Made by a program: the position numbers and the translations under genes. Of a stretch of 64,000 nt of DNA, positions 1 to 9,038 are shown one piece after another. The stretch spans positions 1,112,448 to 1,176,447 of the forward strand of contig JAIZWK010000001.1 of the NCBI GenBank assembly GCA_021498095.1, written 5' to 3'. Source of the stretch: Candidatus Harpocratesius repetitus. GTDB lineage: Archaea > Asgardarchaeota > Lokiarchaeia > Sigyniarchaeales > Promethearchaeaceae. Numbering within the stretch: the first letter of the stretch is position 1; each line of letters starts with the position of its first letter. The notes under the pieces were generated by a model that saw only the letters and a program-made list of their open reading frames with translations, was not told where the DNA came from and made no database searches.

Positions 1-965
1 GTAACATGAATTGGACTGGATAAATCTTCTGTGAGTGCCCTTTCATGATGAGTTCCAAAGTCTTCTCCCCATTCAATTTCAACTCCTTTCTTTTGGATTC
101 GTTCTACTGCTTCATCATAGCGAATTCGTTCAAAAGGTGCTTTAATCTCCAGTAATTCTTTTGGGTCTCTGCCCAATTGCTGTAAATCATAAGGTACTTC
201 TTTAGCTGCATGATGAATCATTGCAGTAACTAGTCCATCTTCAAATTTGATAATACCATCTAAATCAACAAAAGCAGCTTCTGCTTCTAAATGCCAGTAT
301 TCCGCTAAATGTCTGGTAGTTCGAGATTTTTCCGCTCGAAAACTTGGTGTTAAGGAGTAAACCCTTTTATGTGCAAAGATAAGTGTTTCTAAGTATAATT
401 GGGCACTTTGCGAGAGATAAGCAGGTTTTCCAAAGTATTTTATCTCAAAGAGAGTGCTCCCACCTTCACATGAACTTCCAGTAATTATTGGTGGAAACAT
501 TTCCCAATATCCTTGTTCCTTGAAATATGCTCTCGCTCCTTCTATTAATGCAGCTTTTACACGAAAACTACTGGTCAGTTTTTGACTTCGAATCCAAAGA
601 TGTCTGTGATCAAGTAAAAAGGCTTCGCTTTGATCCTTTGATATTGGAAATGGTTCTGCTTGATGGATTATAATAAATTCATTCATTTGCATTTCATATC
701 CATTTGGTGCGCGATCATCAGATTTGATTATTCCACCAACAATTATTGATGATTCATAACGAATACCACAAATTTCTTCGAATTTTTTTTCATCAAAATT
801 AGAACTCTTGGCAGTGCACTGTAAAATTCCTGTTCCATCTCGAATAACAATGAATGCAATTTTCTTGCTGTTTCTTTGGCGGTAAACCCATCCTCGAATT
901 TTTACTTGTTTTCCATCAAATTTTGGGGAAAGAATCTCTTCAATTCGATAATATTTAGGTTCCAT
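1..965 (-). CDS. asnS: Asparaginyl-tRNA synthetase (C-terminal end beyond window)
   Basis: Class IIb aminoacyl-tRNA synthetase that charges tRNA-Asn with asparagine. Translation of the minus strand from the ATG at 965 gives an N-terminal OB-fold anticodon-binding domain (KIRGWVYRQRNSKKIAFIVI). It is followed by class II motif 2 (SPSFRAEKSRTTRHLAEYWH region) and the SQSAQLYLE signature. The Gln in SAQLYLE and the HHERALTE segment are what I associate with AsnRS rather than AspRS, so AspRS is the weaker alternative. The gene runs off the left edge, so motif 3 cannot be inspected. It stands alone, with about 200 bp of intergenic sequence upstream. Confidence 0.9.
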   Translation of the reverse strand, partial: MEPKYYRIEEILSPKFDGKQVKIRGWVYRQRNSKKIAFIVIRDGTGILQCTAKSSNFDEKKFEEICGIRYESSIIVGGIIKSDDRAPNGYEMQMNEFIIIHQAEPFPISKDQSEAFLLDHRHLWIRSQKLTSSFRVKAALIEGARAYFKEQGYWEMFPPIITGSSCEGGSTLFEIKYFGKPAYLSQSAQLYLETLIFAHKRVYSLTPSFRAEKSRTTRHLAEYWHLEAEAAFVDLDGIIKFEDGLVTAMIHHAAKEVPYDLQQLGRDPKELLEIKAPFERIRYDEAVERIQKKGVEIEWGEDFGTHHERALTEDLSSPIHV

Positions 966-1181
966 AGTTCGATCAAAATTTAAAATTAAGGTTGATAATT
1001 AACATTTTCGAGATAAAATCTAAGAAAAATTTCTTTGAATGAATAATGATTTTTGTAATAACCTCATGATGTCTTGATGTATCATAGTTAATTAAGAAAA
1101 TGTGGATTCCGCTCATCTCCCCATTTAAAGATTAGTAATTACTTAATTTCTATAGAAATAATCAATCGCGGGAGTGATTTC

Positions 1182-1298
1182 ATGAAGCAGAGAAATGTTA
1201 AAATTTATCGCATCGCAAAAGATTTTATGGAAAAAACCTTAGGGCTCGAACGAGAAATGGAGGATTTTAAACGATCCATCCACCGAACATTATATTAA
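1182..1298 (+). CDS. Small charged protein, 38 aa
   Basis: A 38-codon ORF with ATG at 1182 and TAA at 1296-1298. A clear ribosome-binding site (GGAGTGA, 1170-1176) sits six bases before the ATG. The product is basic/acidic and helical (KDFMEKTLGLEREMEDFKR), with no membrane segment or cysteine. I do not recognise a family. The support is the good Shine-Dalgarno match plus its position between asnS and a glycosyltransferase with no competing ORF. It could be a small regulatory or ribosome-associated protein, but that is a guess. Confidence 0.5.
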   Translation: MKQRNVKIYRIAKDFMEKTLGLEREMEDFKRSIHRTLY

Positions 1299-1508
1299 TT
1301 CTTAACAATCATAAATTTTTCCTTTTTTCTCTTTCTTTTTTTACATTATTGTTTATTTTCACTTTCTCTCCAAAGATTAATATTTTGGAATAACTTTTTT
1401 ATCTAGAAGGATTTTTATCCTTATTTTAGCAACAAGGATGAAAGAATCGTTTATTTTTACATCATTCCTTCAAATAAAAAAGTTAAATAAATAAAGTTTG
1501 GGTTATAT

Positions 1509-2741
1509 ATGCACATCGCACTCTATACTGGAATGTTTAAACGAAACAAGGATGGTGTTGCAAGATGCCTTCATAAATTAGTAAGGACATTTGCTAATCA
1601 TGGACATCATGTTTTCATTGCTTCACCCGTTCTTTCATATATTGATCATCCGAACTTATCATTTTACAAAATTAAATCAAAACCCCTATTTTTTTATCCA
1701 GATTATCATATTTCTCTATTTGATTTTAAATACATTCAATCAATCTTAGAATATAAACCTGATATTATTCAAATTTCAACTCCAGATTTGATCGGATTAA
1801 TGCTTTTCTTTTTTGCACGAAGATACCGAATTCCAGTTGTTTTTATTCATCACTCCGATATTGTACGAGTGTTTAATTATTTTGGACTTGGGTTTTTACA
1901 TTATATTATTAATTCTATTCTTCCCTTAATTTACAATAAAGCAATCATCACATTTTGTCCAACGAATTTCTATAAGCGTGAATTACATCAATTGGGTGTA
2001 AAGAGGGTCGGAATTTGGTCAAGGGGTGTAGATCATACAATTTTTAATTCAGATCACCGAGATAAGAAACTCCGAAAAAAATGGGGCGCTCCAGAAAAGA
2101 AAATCATTTTGTATGCAGGTCGACTTGTATGGAATAAACGCCTTGATATTTTGATTAAAGTATATCAAAAATTTCAAAAACAAAATAAAATCGATACACA
2201 ATTTGTTCTAGTTGGAGAAGGCCCTATTTTAAGTACGTTGGTAAAAAAGATGCCCACTGCAATTTTTACTGGATTTCTTGAAGGAGAAGAATTAGGGACT
2301 GCTATTGCCAGCGGAGATCTATTTCTTTTTCCTTCTGATACAGATACATTCGGACAAGTGGTACAAGAGGCACTTTCATGTGGTTTGCCTGCAATTGTTT
2401 CAAATGTTGGGGGATGTCAAGAAATTGTGCATTCATCAAGAGCAGGTATGGTTATTTCTAATAACGATGTGAATGCTTACTACCAAGCTTGTTATAAAAC
2501 ATTAAACGATTCTCAGCTTTACAAAAAAATGCGTCAAAATGGAATTGAATTCACTCGTCACAGGAACTGGGATTCTATTAATTTAGATCTTTTGAAAAAA
2601 TATGAAAAAATAGTTTCATTTTGGCAGCATAAGAAAGCTTATAAACGGTATCAGCGTTTGGGTGATTCATATCGGATTAATATTTTTACTGAAATTCAGC
2701 GTTTGTTAAAAAGATATGGTATTATTCAAGATATATATTAG
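1509..2741 (+). CDS. GT4-family glycosyltransferase, 410 aa
   Basis: Retaining GT-B glycosyltransferase, probably transferring a sugar from a nucleotide-sugar to a lipid or glycan. The N-terminal Rossmann half begins MHIALYTGMFKRNKDGVARC (acceptor side). The C-terminal donor half has the linker KIILYAGRLVWNKRLDIL (about residue 197) and LVGEGP. The GT4 E-x7-E region is DTFGQVVQEALSCGLPAIVS near residue 277, followed by GGCQEIV. Length is usual for the family. There is no signal peptide or membrane segment, so it acts at the cytosolic face. It is monocistronic, so the acceptor is unknown. SQDG/mannosyl-lipid or N-glycan assembly are both possible. Confidence 0.88.
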   Translation: MHIALYTGMFKRNKDGVARCLHKLVRTFANHGHHVFIASPVLSYIDHPNLSFYKIKSKPLFFYPDYHISLFDFKYIQSILEYKPDIIQISTPDLIGLMLFFFARRYRIPVVFIHHSDIVRVFNYFGLGFLHYIINSILPLIYNKAIITFCPTNFYKRELHQLGVKRVGIWSRGVDHTIFNSDHRDKKLRKKWGAPEKKIILYAGRLVWNKRLDILIKVYQKFQKQNKIDTQFVLVGEGPILSTLVKKMPTAIFTGFLEGEELGTAIASGDLFLFPSDTDTFGQVVQEALSCGLPAIVSNVGGCQEIVHSSRAGMVISNNDVNAYYQACYKTLNDSQLYKKMRQNGIEFTRHRNWDSINLDLLKKYEKIVSFWQHKKAYKRYQRLGDSYRINIFTEIQRLLKRYGIIQDIY

Positions 2742-2784
2742 TGTAAAAGGAAAAATAATCAAATTTTCATGATTTGTAAAAAAT

Positions 2785-3081
2785 TTACTCTTTTTTATAT
2801 AATTTCATCATTTTTCCACATTTTTCACAGATGTAATCGGATTCTGTGAGTTCTTTCTTTCGCAGTGTTCTTTTATATCCACATTTTGCAGTACATTTCA
2901 AGTAGTATTTTTTTCTTGTTTGAGTAACTGTAGATGATGTTTCTTTTTTGTTAGTTTTTTTTTTTGTTGATTTTTGTTTTAAATTTGTTGATTTTTTTGA
3001 TATTTTCTTCGATTTAGATGTCTTTTTATCATGTTTACTCGATTTTGACTTTACTTTAACACCAAAATTATCTAGACTCAT
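2785..3081 (-). CDS. Lys-rich protein with C-terminal zinc ribbon, 98 aa
   Basis: The first about 55 residues are extremely lysine/serine/threonine rich (repeated KKxxKKS blocks) and probably disordered and nucleic-acid binding. The C-terminal 40 residues form a four-cysteine zinc ribbon (CTAKCGYKRTL...YICEKCGKMMKLY). The layout resembles small archaeal ribosome- or chromatin-associated proteins, but I recognise no named family. It ends 44 bp from the stop of the convergent glycosyltransferase gene. A plus-strand ORF opposite it is a low-complexity shadow of the lysine codons. Confidence 0.72.
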   Translation of the reverse strand: MSLDNFGVKVKSKSSKHDKKTSKSKKISKKSTNLKQKSTKKKTNKKETSSTVTQTRKKYYLKCTAKCGYKRTLRKKELTESDYICEKCGKMMKLYKKE

Positions 3082-3235
3082 GAATTCACTTCCATTTTAC
3101 TTAACAATAATAGATATGAAGGAAATCATTTAAAAAAGTGGTTGCTTGTAATATTTTTAAGAATATTAAAATATATTATCTGGTTATTTACATTTTTTGA
3201 CTAAAGGTTAAAAGTTGAAAAAAGTGATTTAGAAA

Positions 3236-4540
3236 TCAAGATTTAGGTGAATTATAATTTTCGTCTTTTGAAGTGCTTTTCTCACCGTTTTCCTCCAGAT
3301 TCTCTTCATGATCACTGTCTTGATTCGATTTTTTCTTTTTTGATTCTTGATGCTGATTGTATTTTTGAAATAGTTTCTCTTTTATTCCGAGAATTATTGC
3401 CAGTTGTCTTTCTTTATCGCGCTGCTCTCGACTTTTTTCCAATTCTTGCTTTTCAATTTTTGATAATTTTTCTCTCTGTTTTTGAATTTTTTTCTCAAGT
3501 GCTCTCTTTGCTGCTTCTAAAGCCATTAATGATTGCTTCTGTTTTATTTCTGCTTTATATTCTTGTCTTTCTGCTTTCCATTCTGCGCGTTCCAATCGTT
3601 TTAAGGCTTTCTCTCTCTTAATTTTCGCTTTTTCTCGTAGTTTCTGTGCTCTTCGATCTTTAAATTCTGTCTTTTTAAGTTGATATATTGTTATTGGTGT
3701 TTTTCTTCCTTTCAATTCGCTATGCTCTGCAATTACATCCTCAACTTCTTGAATTGGTTTCTTTTTTGCACGCTCTTCTGCAGTTAAACTGTCTTTTTCT
3801 CTAAATTCATTTGGACGATATTTTATTGCAGGCGTTCCCATATAAACCCATCCTGATTCTAACTCTTGGCTGAATGATGTACTTGATAATGCACCCAAAA
3901 TTGTATTATCGCCTATAATTGTTCCTGGGCTTATTACTGAATGTGCTCCAATTAAGCAATCTTTTCCTATTTTAACTTTTTTAATAATCAAGAGCTCAGT
4001 GGTAATCATTGAAGTCATTATTACAGATCCTTGACCTATTATGGTTCCATGTCCAATTTCAAGAAATTCAGCATCAATCCAAGCATCATAAGTTGGTGTT
4101 GATAATGCTACTCTATCCCCAAACATTTTTAATGCAATAGAATCTGCCCATGGAACGGGAAAATTATGACAAACCCAAATTGGAAACTTTTTAATAACCG
4201 CTCTAAGGCTCCAAAATCGATAATCCTTGTTCTTCATTGTTCTTTCAAAAAAACCTTCACGAGGGCGATGAAATAAGAATACGATTTTTAGAAATACCCA
4301 AGCCCACAAAATTGATGAAAATACTAAAAGAAAATATCCGAAAAACAAATATAATGGTAAAATTACCAAGAAAAAATAAAGAGATATTTCAAAAAGGGAT
4401 AATAATTTAAATAAGATAAAGATTTCGGGAAATATTGATATCCAAATAAGCAAAATATAAATGATAATATCTCGATTAACTACAAGTGTATTTGTTGTTG
4501 TAGGTCCTGCTTTCAAGCTAGTCGGAATTGAACTGGACAT
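3236..4540 (-). CDS. Membrane protein with left-handed beta-helix domain and charged coiled-coil tail, 434 aa
   Basis: Residues about 25-95 carry two or three hydrophobic membrane segments. Residues about 145-250 contain hexapeptide-type repeats (IGHGTIIGQGSVI, IGKDCLIGAHSVIS, IGDNTILGAL) typical of left-handed beta-helix acyltransferase folds, as in the membrane parts of NRPS/Pls-type proteins. From about 275 to the end the chain is Lys/Glu/Arg rich coiled coil with a disordered acidic tail. Start and stop nearly abut the preceding related gene (1 bp between), so they form one operon. The catalytic His is not obvious, so acyltransferase activity is inferred, and a scaffolding role is possible. 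Confidence 0.75.
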   Translation of the reverse strand: MSSSIPTSLKAGPTTTNTLVVNRDIIIYILLIWISIFPEIFILFKLLSLFEISLYFFLVILPLYLFFGYFLLVFSSILWAWVFLKIVFLFHRPREGFFERTMKNKDYRFWSLRAVIKKFPIWVCHNFPVPWADSIALKMFGDRVALSTPTYDAWIDAEFLEIGHGTIIGQGSVIMTSMITTELLIIKKVKIGKDCLIGAHSVISPGTIIGDNTILGALSSTSFSQELESGWVYMGTPAIKYRPNEFREKDSLTAEERAKKKPIQEVEDVIAEHSELKGRKTPITIYQLKKTEFKDRRAQKLREKAKIKREKALKRLERAEWKAERQEYKAEIKQKQSLMALEAAKRALEKKIQKQREKLSKIEKQELEKSREQRDKERQLAIILGIKEKLFQKYNQHQESKKKKSNQDSDHEENLEENGEKSTSKDENYNSPKS

Positions 4541-4541
4541 G

Positions 4542-5510
4542 TTATGATTCTCCTTCAGAAGTATAATTCAATGACATCATTTTATTTTTATACTGTTTCT
4601 TCGATTCTTTATTTCTTAATACTAATGGTTTTAACTTTTCTGGAATTTGAAACATTTTTATATATCTCTTCAGAGATATTTTGCCTACTGGCAATCCAAA
4701 GTATTTACTAAAACCTCTAACTTTTCTAAATTTGACTACTCCAGACATTGGTAGGAATTCTGTATATGGTTCTAATTCTGTTCCTGGAGGAATCGCATTA
4801 AATGCCCCAATAACGGCGTGTTCATCTATTTTTACTTTTTTTAATGTAATTGCCCCATATTTTCCTTCAACTAAATGACTACTTACGATTGCACCTTGAG
4901 CAATATATGCGTAATCTCCCATTTCTAAAAATTCTTGGGTATAAAATTGATCTTCAATCACACATTTCTTTCCAATTCTATTTGTTCCTACAAAATTAAA
5001 AGCCCAAGGCATAAGCCATGGATAAGCAGATTTCGAGATTTCCCATTTTAGAATTCTTAAAATCAGTCCACGAAAATGATAATAGTTGATTGCTCTTGCT
5101 TCTTCTTTGCCAATACCTTTAGCTGCCACTAATTCTTTTTGAGGTGAGCGCCAATTACAAAATTTTAGTAACCAACGACTAAAAAGAATTACAAAAAGTA
5201 AACGAAGGAAAAAAAAAATCATTATTATTAGAGGTGTGATAAGCCAAATTATGAGAAGCAAGAGATCTTCAAAAATTAATGATAAATTGAGCAGTACATG
5301 AAGATTTGGAAAAATTATCTTTTTAAAATAAAAAAATAATCCTATTGAAGGAATGACCCATGAATACGCCCAAATAAAAATAATTGTGGGAAAATATCTT
5401 TCATACTGAATACGAGCTCTTGGAATCTGCAATGAATTATGCTCTTCAAATTCAATCTTTGCCTCTATTTGATTTGTAGAATAAGAATCAATTTTTTTTT
5501 TTTCACTCAT
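4542..5510 (-). CDS. Membrane protein with left-handed beta-helix domain, 322 aa
   Basis: Same architecture as its downstream neighbour. Membrane segments lie at about residues 45-70 and 75-115. A region containing MPWAFNFVGTNRIGKKCVIE follows, then hexapeptide-like turns (MGDYAYIAQGAIVSSH, IDEHAVIGAFNAIPPGTEL). It lacks the long charged tail. The two genes are first and second in a minus-strand operon and probably work as a heteromeric pair at the membrane. Family knowledge would suggest acyl or acetyl transfer to an envelope compound. The substrate cannot be told from sequence. Confidence 0.74.
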   Translation of the reverse strand: MSEKKKIDSYSTNQIEAKIEFEEHNSLQIPRARIQYERYFPTIIFIWAYSWVIPSIGLFFYFKKIIFPNLHVLLNLSLIFEDLLLLIIWLITPLIIMIFFFLRLLFVILFSRWLLKFCNWRSPQKELVAAKGIGKEEARAINYYHFRGLILRILKWEISKSAYPWLMPWAFNFVGTNRIGKKCVIEDQFYTQEFLEMGDYAYIAQGAIVSSHLVEGKYGAITLKKVKIDEHAVIGAFNAIPPGTELEPYTEFLPMSGVVKFRKVRGFSKYFGLPVGKISLKRYIKMFQIPEKLKPLVLRNKESKKQYKNKMMSLNYTSEGES

Positions 5511-5660
5511 TCGGTCAACAATTTTATCATGATTTGATTATTTAAAAACCAAACTTAGATAAAATTTTTCTGATCATTTCTGCTCAGTAAAAAAATATCA
5601 TTTTATTATTTCTTGCTAGCTTCAATAGTTAAAAATTAATAAAAAATCAGAATGAAATGG

Positions 5661-6065
5661 TTAATCATCTGTACGTCTTTTATTAAAAAGTGATTTCAAT
5701 TCATCCATAATACTGCCTCTCAAGCTCATTGGGTTGGCAGGTGCTGGGCTTGGTGCAGGTGGTTTTGAACCTGGAGGTGGTGGTGTGCTGGGTTTCCCGC
5801 CTGGAGGTGGTGGTGGAACACCTGGAGCACCTCCTCCTTGCGCAACCCTCTTTTCTAAAGCACCAATTTTTGATTCAATCCCGCTTATTTTCTTAGAAAG
5901 TCCATTTATCTGATTTGTGATGATTTGAATTTGTGTATCCGTCATTTCAGGGATTTTTAAAACGATCTGCATGATTTTTTCAACAACATCTGCTAATCCT
6001 TCAACACGTTCTTTTAATGGTGCTTCAGAATATGCATTCATCATTTTAAAGAATTCTTCAGCCAT
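5661..6065 (-). CDS. Coiled-coil polyproline protein with WH2-like C-terminus, 134 aa
   Basis: Residues 1-45 are helical. Residues about 45-75 form a heptad coiled coil (INGLSKKISGIESKIGALEKRV). Residues about 76-110 are a Pro/Gly-rich linker with PPPPPGG and PPPPG tracts. The last about 22 residues (SLRGSIMDELKSLFNKRR) form an amphipathic basic helix. Coil, then polyproline, then short basic helix is the layout of eukaryotic actin-nucleation promoting proteins, and the coil looks like WASHC3/CCDC53 by eye. Asgard archaea encode actins and profilins, and profilins bind polyproline, so an actin-regulatory role is a reasonable inference but unproven. Confidence 0.7.
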   Translation of the reverse strand: MAEEFFKMMNAYSEAPLKERVEGLADVVEKIMQIVLKIPEMTDTQIQIITNQINGLSKKISGIESKIGALEKRVAQGGGAPGVPPPPPGGKPSTPPPPGSKPPAPSPAPANPMSLRGSIMDELKSLFNKRRTDD

Positions 6066-6215
6066 TTTTCTCCACTATCCATAATAAAAATTTAAAACCA
6101 ATACTCACAATAGGTATTAATATTTGAAGTTAAAAAGAATTACTTTTCCAATAATTCCAATTTCTCTTTAAAAAAATTTGAAATAAGATTTTGACTAAAA
6201 TAGAAAAAATGATAA

Positions 6216-6836
6216 TTAGAATTCAAGAAAACCTGGATCTCCTAATATTTCTTCTATGTTTGCACGTCTTTTGGGTTTTTCTGATGGTTTATCTTGCTCT
6301 TCACCAAAAGGATTCACTTCTTCTTCATCATAGATGTTTTCTTCCAATTCTGCATCAACAATTAAACCGGCTTTTAATTGCTCTAATAATCGTTTTTCAT
6401 TTTCTTTATATTGCTTTGCTGCTTCTTTCCATTTTTCAGCATTTTCTAAATCTGCAGGATCCTTATACTTCTCGAATTCTTCCAAAGCTTTCTCTGCATT
6501 GATCTGTGCGTTATCAGACAAAAATGAATATACTAATGCTAATTCCGAATATTGACCTTTTTCCTTTAAGATCTCTTCACGTCTTGTCAAACGGTCATAT
6601 TCTTGATCTTTATAATAAATATCGATGAAATTTCCAAATGCATCAACAGGTTCACTAATTTCATTTTTTGGAACTTCTTGTTGTTCACCGCAGTGACCAC
6701 ATATTACCAGTGCTTTATCATCACTAAACTTCATATTAGTTTTCATAGTTTTATGACCACACTTCGGGCAGGTAAATATTTTTGGCAAAGTTCTAACTGG
6801 TCTATAAACTACTTTTTTACGCTTTCTTCTTCCCAT
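6216..6836 (-). CDS. Transcription elongation factor Elf1-like protein, 206 aa
   Basis: The N-terminus matches the Elf1 pattern in order: basic MGRRKRKK leader, FTCPKCGH, ALVICGHCG, then the conserved SEPVDAFGNFID segment. Four cysteines form the zinc ribbon at residues about 23-50. Elf1 travels with RNA polymerase during elongation on nucleosomal or chromatinised templates. The remaining about 115 residues are acidic and helical (GQYSELALVYSFLSDNAQ, several Glu-rich helices), much longer than the basic core seen in yeast. It lies between the polyproline gene and the membrane sensor, each with its own spacing. Confidence 0.85.
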   Translation of the reverse strand: MGRRKRKKVVYRPVRTLPKIFTCPKCGHKTMKTNMKFSDDKALVICGHCGEQQEVPKNEISEPVDAFGNFIDIYYKDQEYDRLTRREEILKEKGQYSELALVYSFLSDNAQINAEKALEEFEKYKDPADLENAEKWKEAAKQYKENEKRLLEQLKAGLIVDAELEENIYDEEEVNPFGEEQDKPSEKPKRRANIEEILGDPGFLEF

Positions 6837-6941
6837 TATGTTTCAATAAATTAGAAAAATCCATTTCCAAAAAATTTTTGGATTTTAAAAAAAGTTAAAT
6901 AAATTCTTTTTGATCAATCTCATAAAAATATTCTATAGATT

Positions 6942-7709
6942 CTATGTTTGAGTTGAATCAGATGATTTTTCGATGTCTTTTATTATTTCTTTAGTACATT
7001 CCGGACAATAACTGTGTGAAACTTGAACATCATTATATTTTGCTAAATATTCTTCTAATTGTTCCCAATAACCTTCATCTGTCCGAATTTTTTTGCATTT
7101 TGCACAAATTGGTAATATTTTTCGTAATTCTTTAATCTCATTTTGAGCTTCTTCATATTTTTCGAGTAAACTTTTGCGTTTTGGTGGTAGTAAATAACGG
7201 ATAAATGGAATTTGCTTTGAAGTGAGCTCTTCCAATTTAGAATGAAAAAAGAACAAGTAAATAAATATAAACAACCCAAATCCGGTTCCAAAAATGACTT
7301 TTGCTAAAATGCTAAATTTTAAAGAATAATTAGAATCTGGGACGAGAATATTTATTCCACAGGGATAGAGAATTCCATCAAGAATCAAAACAGCCACATA
7401 TTCTCCTATTATTATAAGTGATACTGCAATACGATTCTTAACCTTTGATAAAAATTGTCTTATAATTATTAGTTGAAGCAAAATTTCACCAGAAATAAGC
7501 ACAAATGAATATAACACCGATTTATATGAAAATTCAATTAAGATTTTTGAATAATCAAGAAATATCACATTTGATGATGAAGTAAAAATTAATGATAAAA
7601 ATAGAAATATTGCGGAAAAGAATAAATTGAGAATAAAAATATAATATATCAAATTTCGGACAATTTCAGGATCCGGATGGGTAATTATTAGAAAAAGAGC
7701 AGTGAACAT
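6942..7709 (-). CDS. Multi-TM membrane sensor with C-terminal Cys motif, 255 aa
   Basis: Five to seven hydrophobic segments fill residues 1-165. A short helix then leads into LPICAKCKKIRTDEGYWEQL and later HSYCPECTKEI. This CxxCKKIR...GYW...H..CPEC tail is the one often found at the C-terminus of PAS-type sensor proteins, and it probably binds metal or senses redox. No kinase or GGDEF domain follows, so output must be through protein contacts. It lies downstream of trxB on the same strand, but a 242-bp gap containing a dispersed 94-nt repeat argues against a single transcript. Confidence 0.72.
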   Translation of the reverse strand: MFTALFLIITHPDPEIVRNLIYYIFILNLFFSAIFLFLSLIFTSSSNVIFLDYSKILIEFSYKSVLYSFVLISGEILLQLIIIRQFLSKVKNRIAVSLIIIGEYVAVLILDGILYPCGINILVPDSNYSLKFSILAKVIFGTGFGLFIFIYLFFFHSKLEELTSKQIPFIRYLLPPKRKSLLEKYEEAQNEIKELRKILPICAKCKKIRTDEGYWEQLEEYLAKYNDVQVSHSYCPECTKEIIKDIEKSSDSTQT

Positions 7710-7762
7710 TAATGCGGAATATGCAATATCTCCACCATTTAAGAAAAAATTATCAGAAAGTT

Positions 7763-7856
7763 GACAAAAAATAAGGAAGGATATTTTAGATTTGAATCGG
7801 GAGAATTAAGATGATGAAATGAAAAAATTCGAATCTTTGAAATTTAAAATACCCTC
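7763..7856 (+). repeat. 94-nt intergenic repeat, copy A
   Basis: This segment matches the reverse complement of 41247-41340 over its full 94 nt. By my base-by-base comparison there are five substitutions and no gap. Its outer arms (TATTTTAGATTT and AAATTTAAAATA) can pair into a 12-bp stem with one G-U, so it may be a small mobile element (MITE-like) or a structured RNA. It lies between the trxB stop and the start of the membrane sensor gene. Confidence 0.8.
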
Positions 7857-7951
7857 TAATATTTTAGAATTTTTTTTTGAAAAGAAAAAATAATTGAAAT
7901 ATTTTTGAAATTACTTGAAATTTCTTAGAATTATTTTTGAAAATCGTGCTT

Positions 7952-8872
7952 TTACCGATGTTTTATTATATTCAGTGCTGCAATCGTACCATCAGATACT
8001 GCGGTGGTGATTTGCCACTGAAATTTATCTCGAATATCACCTGCAGCATATACTCCAGGGATATTAGTTTCCATTGTTTGCTCATTTATTGAAATATAGC
8101 CGTATTTATTTAATTTGACATCAGTTCCTTTGATTAATTCGTTATTTGGTATCATTCCAACAAATATAAAAACACCATCTCTTTCTAAGGTTACGTGCTC
8201 ATGAGTTTTGAGATTTTCGATCTCAACAGCAATCTTGTCCCCTACTGCTTCAAATTTTCGTGGTTCGTGAGAATACATAAAAGTGGCTTTAGGGTTACTT
8301 GTTACTTTTTCTGCAGTGATTTTTTCTGCTTGGAGTTCATCGAATTGGTGTATTACTGTTATTGAATTAACCAATTGAAGTAATAGCAATGATTCTTCCA
8401 TTGCAGAATTTCCGCCACCAATCACAAAAATATCCTTACCTTTGTAAAAATCACCATCACATGTAGCACAATAGGATATTCCATTTCCCGCTAGTTCTTT
8501 TTCTCCAGGTAGGTTTAGTAATCTTGGAGATCTTCCTGTTGCTAAAATAAAGAATGGCGCTTCAAATTTTTCACCTGAAGTTAGTGTCACCCATTTTTCT
8601 TTTGGGGTAAGGTATAGTTCTTTTATATTGCTAATTAATTTAAATTCTGTTCCATAGAGTTGAGCTTGCTTGTACATATTTTGTGCAAGTTTATATCCAG
8701 GAATTGGTTCAACAAAACCAGGGAAATTTGCAACTTGATGGGTTGTTTTGACTTGTCCACCTGCTGTGGATTTATCAATTACAAGAACACGAAGTTTAGC
8801 ACGAGACGCATAAATTGCGGCGGTAAGTCCAGCTGGACCCGCTCCTATTATAATTAAATCGTAATTTGTCAT
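7952..8872 (-). CDS. trxB: Thioredoxin reductase
   Basis: NAD(P)H-dependent flavoprotein of 306 aa that reduces thioredoxin-type proteins. The FAD-binding motif IIGAGPAGLTAAIYASRA is at the N-terminus. The redox-active CATC lies in ISYCATCDGDFYKG near residue 135. The pyridine-nucleotide motif is VIGGGNSAMEE near residue 150. The C-terminal FAD motif is GVYAAGDIRDKFQWQITTAVSDG. All are intact. The thioredoxin-like gene lies 166 bp upstream on the same strand and is the likely partner. Whether NADH or NADPH is used cannot be fixed by eye. Confidence 0.95.
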   Translation of the reverse strand: MTNYDLIIIGAGPAGLTAAIYASRAKLRVLVIDKSTAGGQVKTTHQVANFPGFVEPIPGYKLAQNMYKQAQLYGTEFKLISNIKELYLTPKEKWVTLTSGEKFEAPFFILATGRSPRLLNLPGEKELAGNGISYCATCDGDFYKGKDIFVIGGGNSAMEESLLLLQLVNSITVIHQFDELQAEKITAEKVTSNPKATFMYSHEPRKFEAVGDKIAVEIENLKTHEHVTLERDGVFIFVGMIPNNELIKGTDVKLNKYGYISINEQTMETNIPGVYAAGDIRDKFQWQITTAVSDGTIAALNIIKHR

Positions 8873-9038
8873 TTTATCATCATCAAAGAGGTTGATTAGT
8901 TATGTATTTACTTTTTATTTTATTATATAGGTAAATTTAAGAGATATTATAATTGAAATTAAAAAAAAGAATTAGAAAGGTAATTTTCTAAAAATAAATA
9001 TTGACTTTTGTAAGATTTATTATCGATTTAATCAAAAT

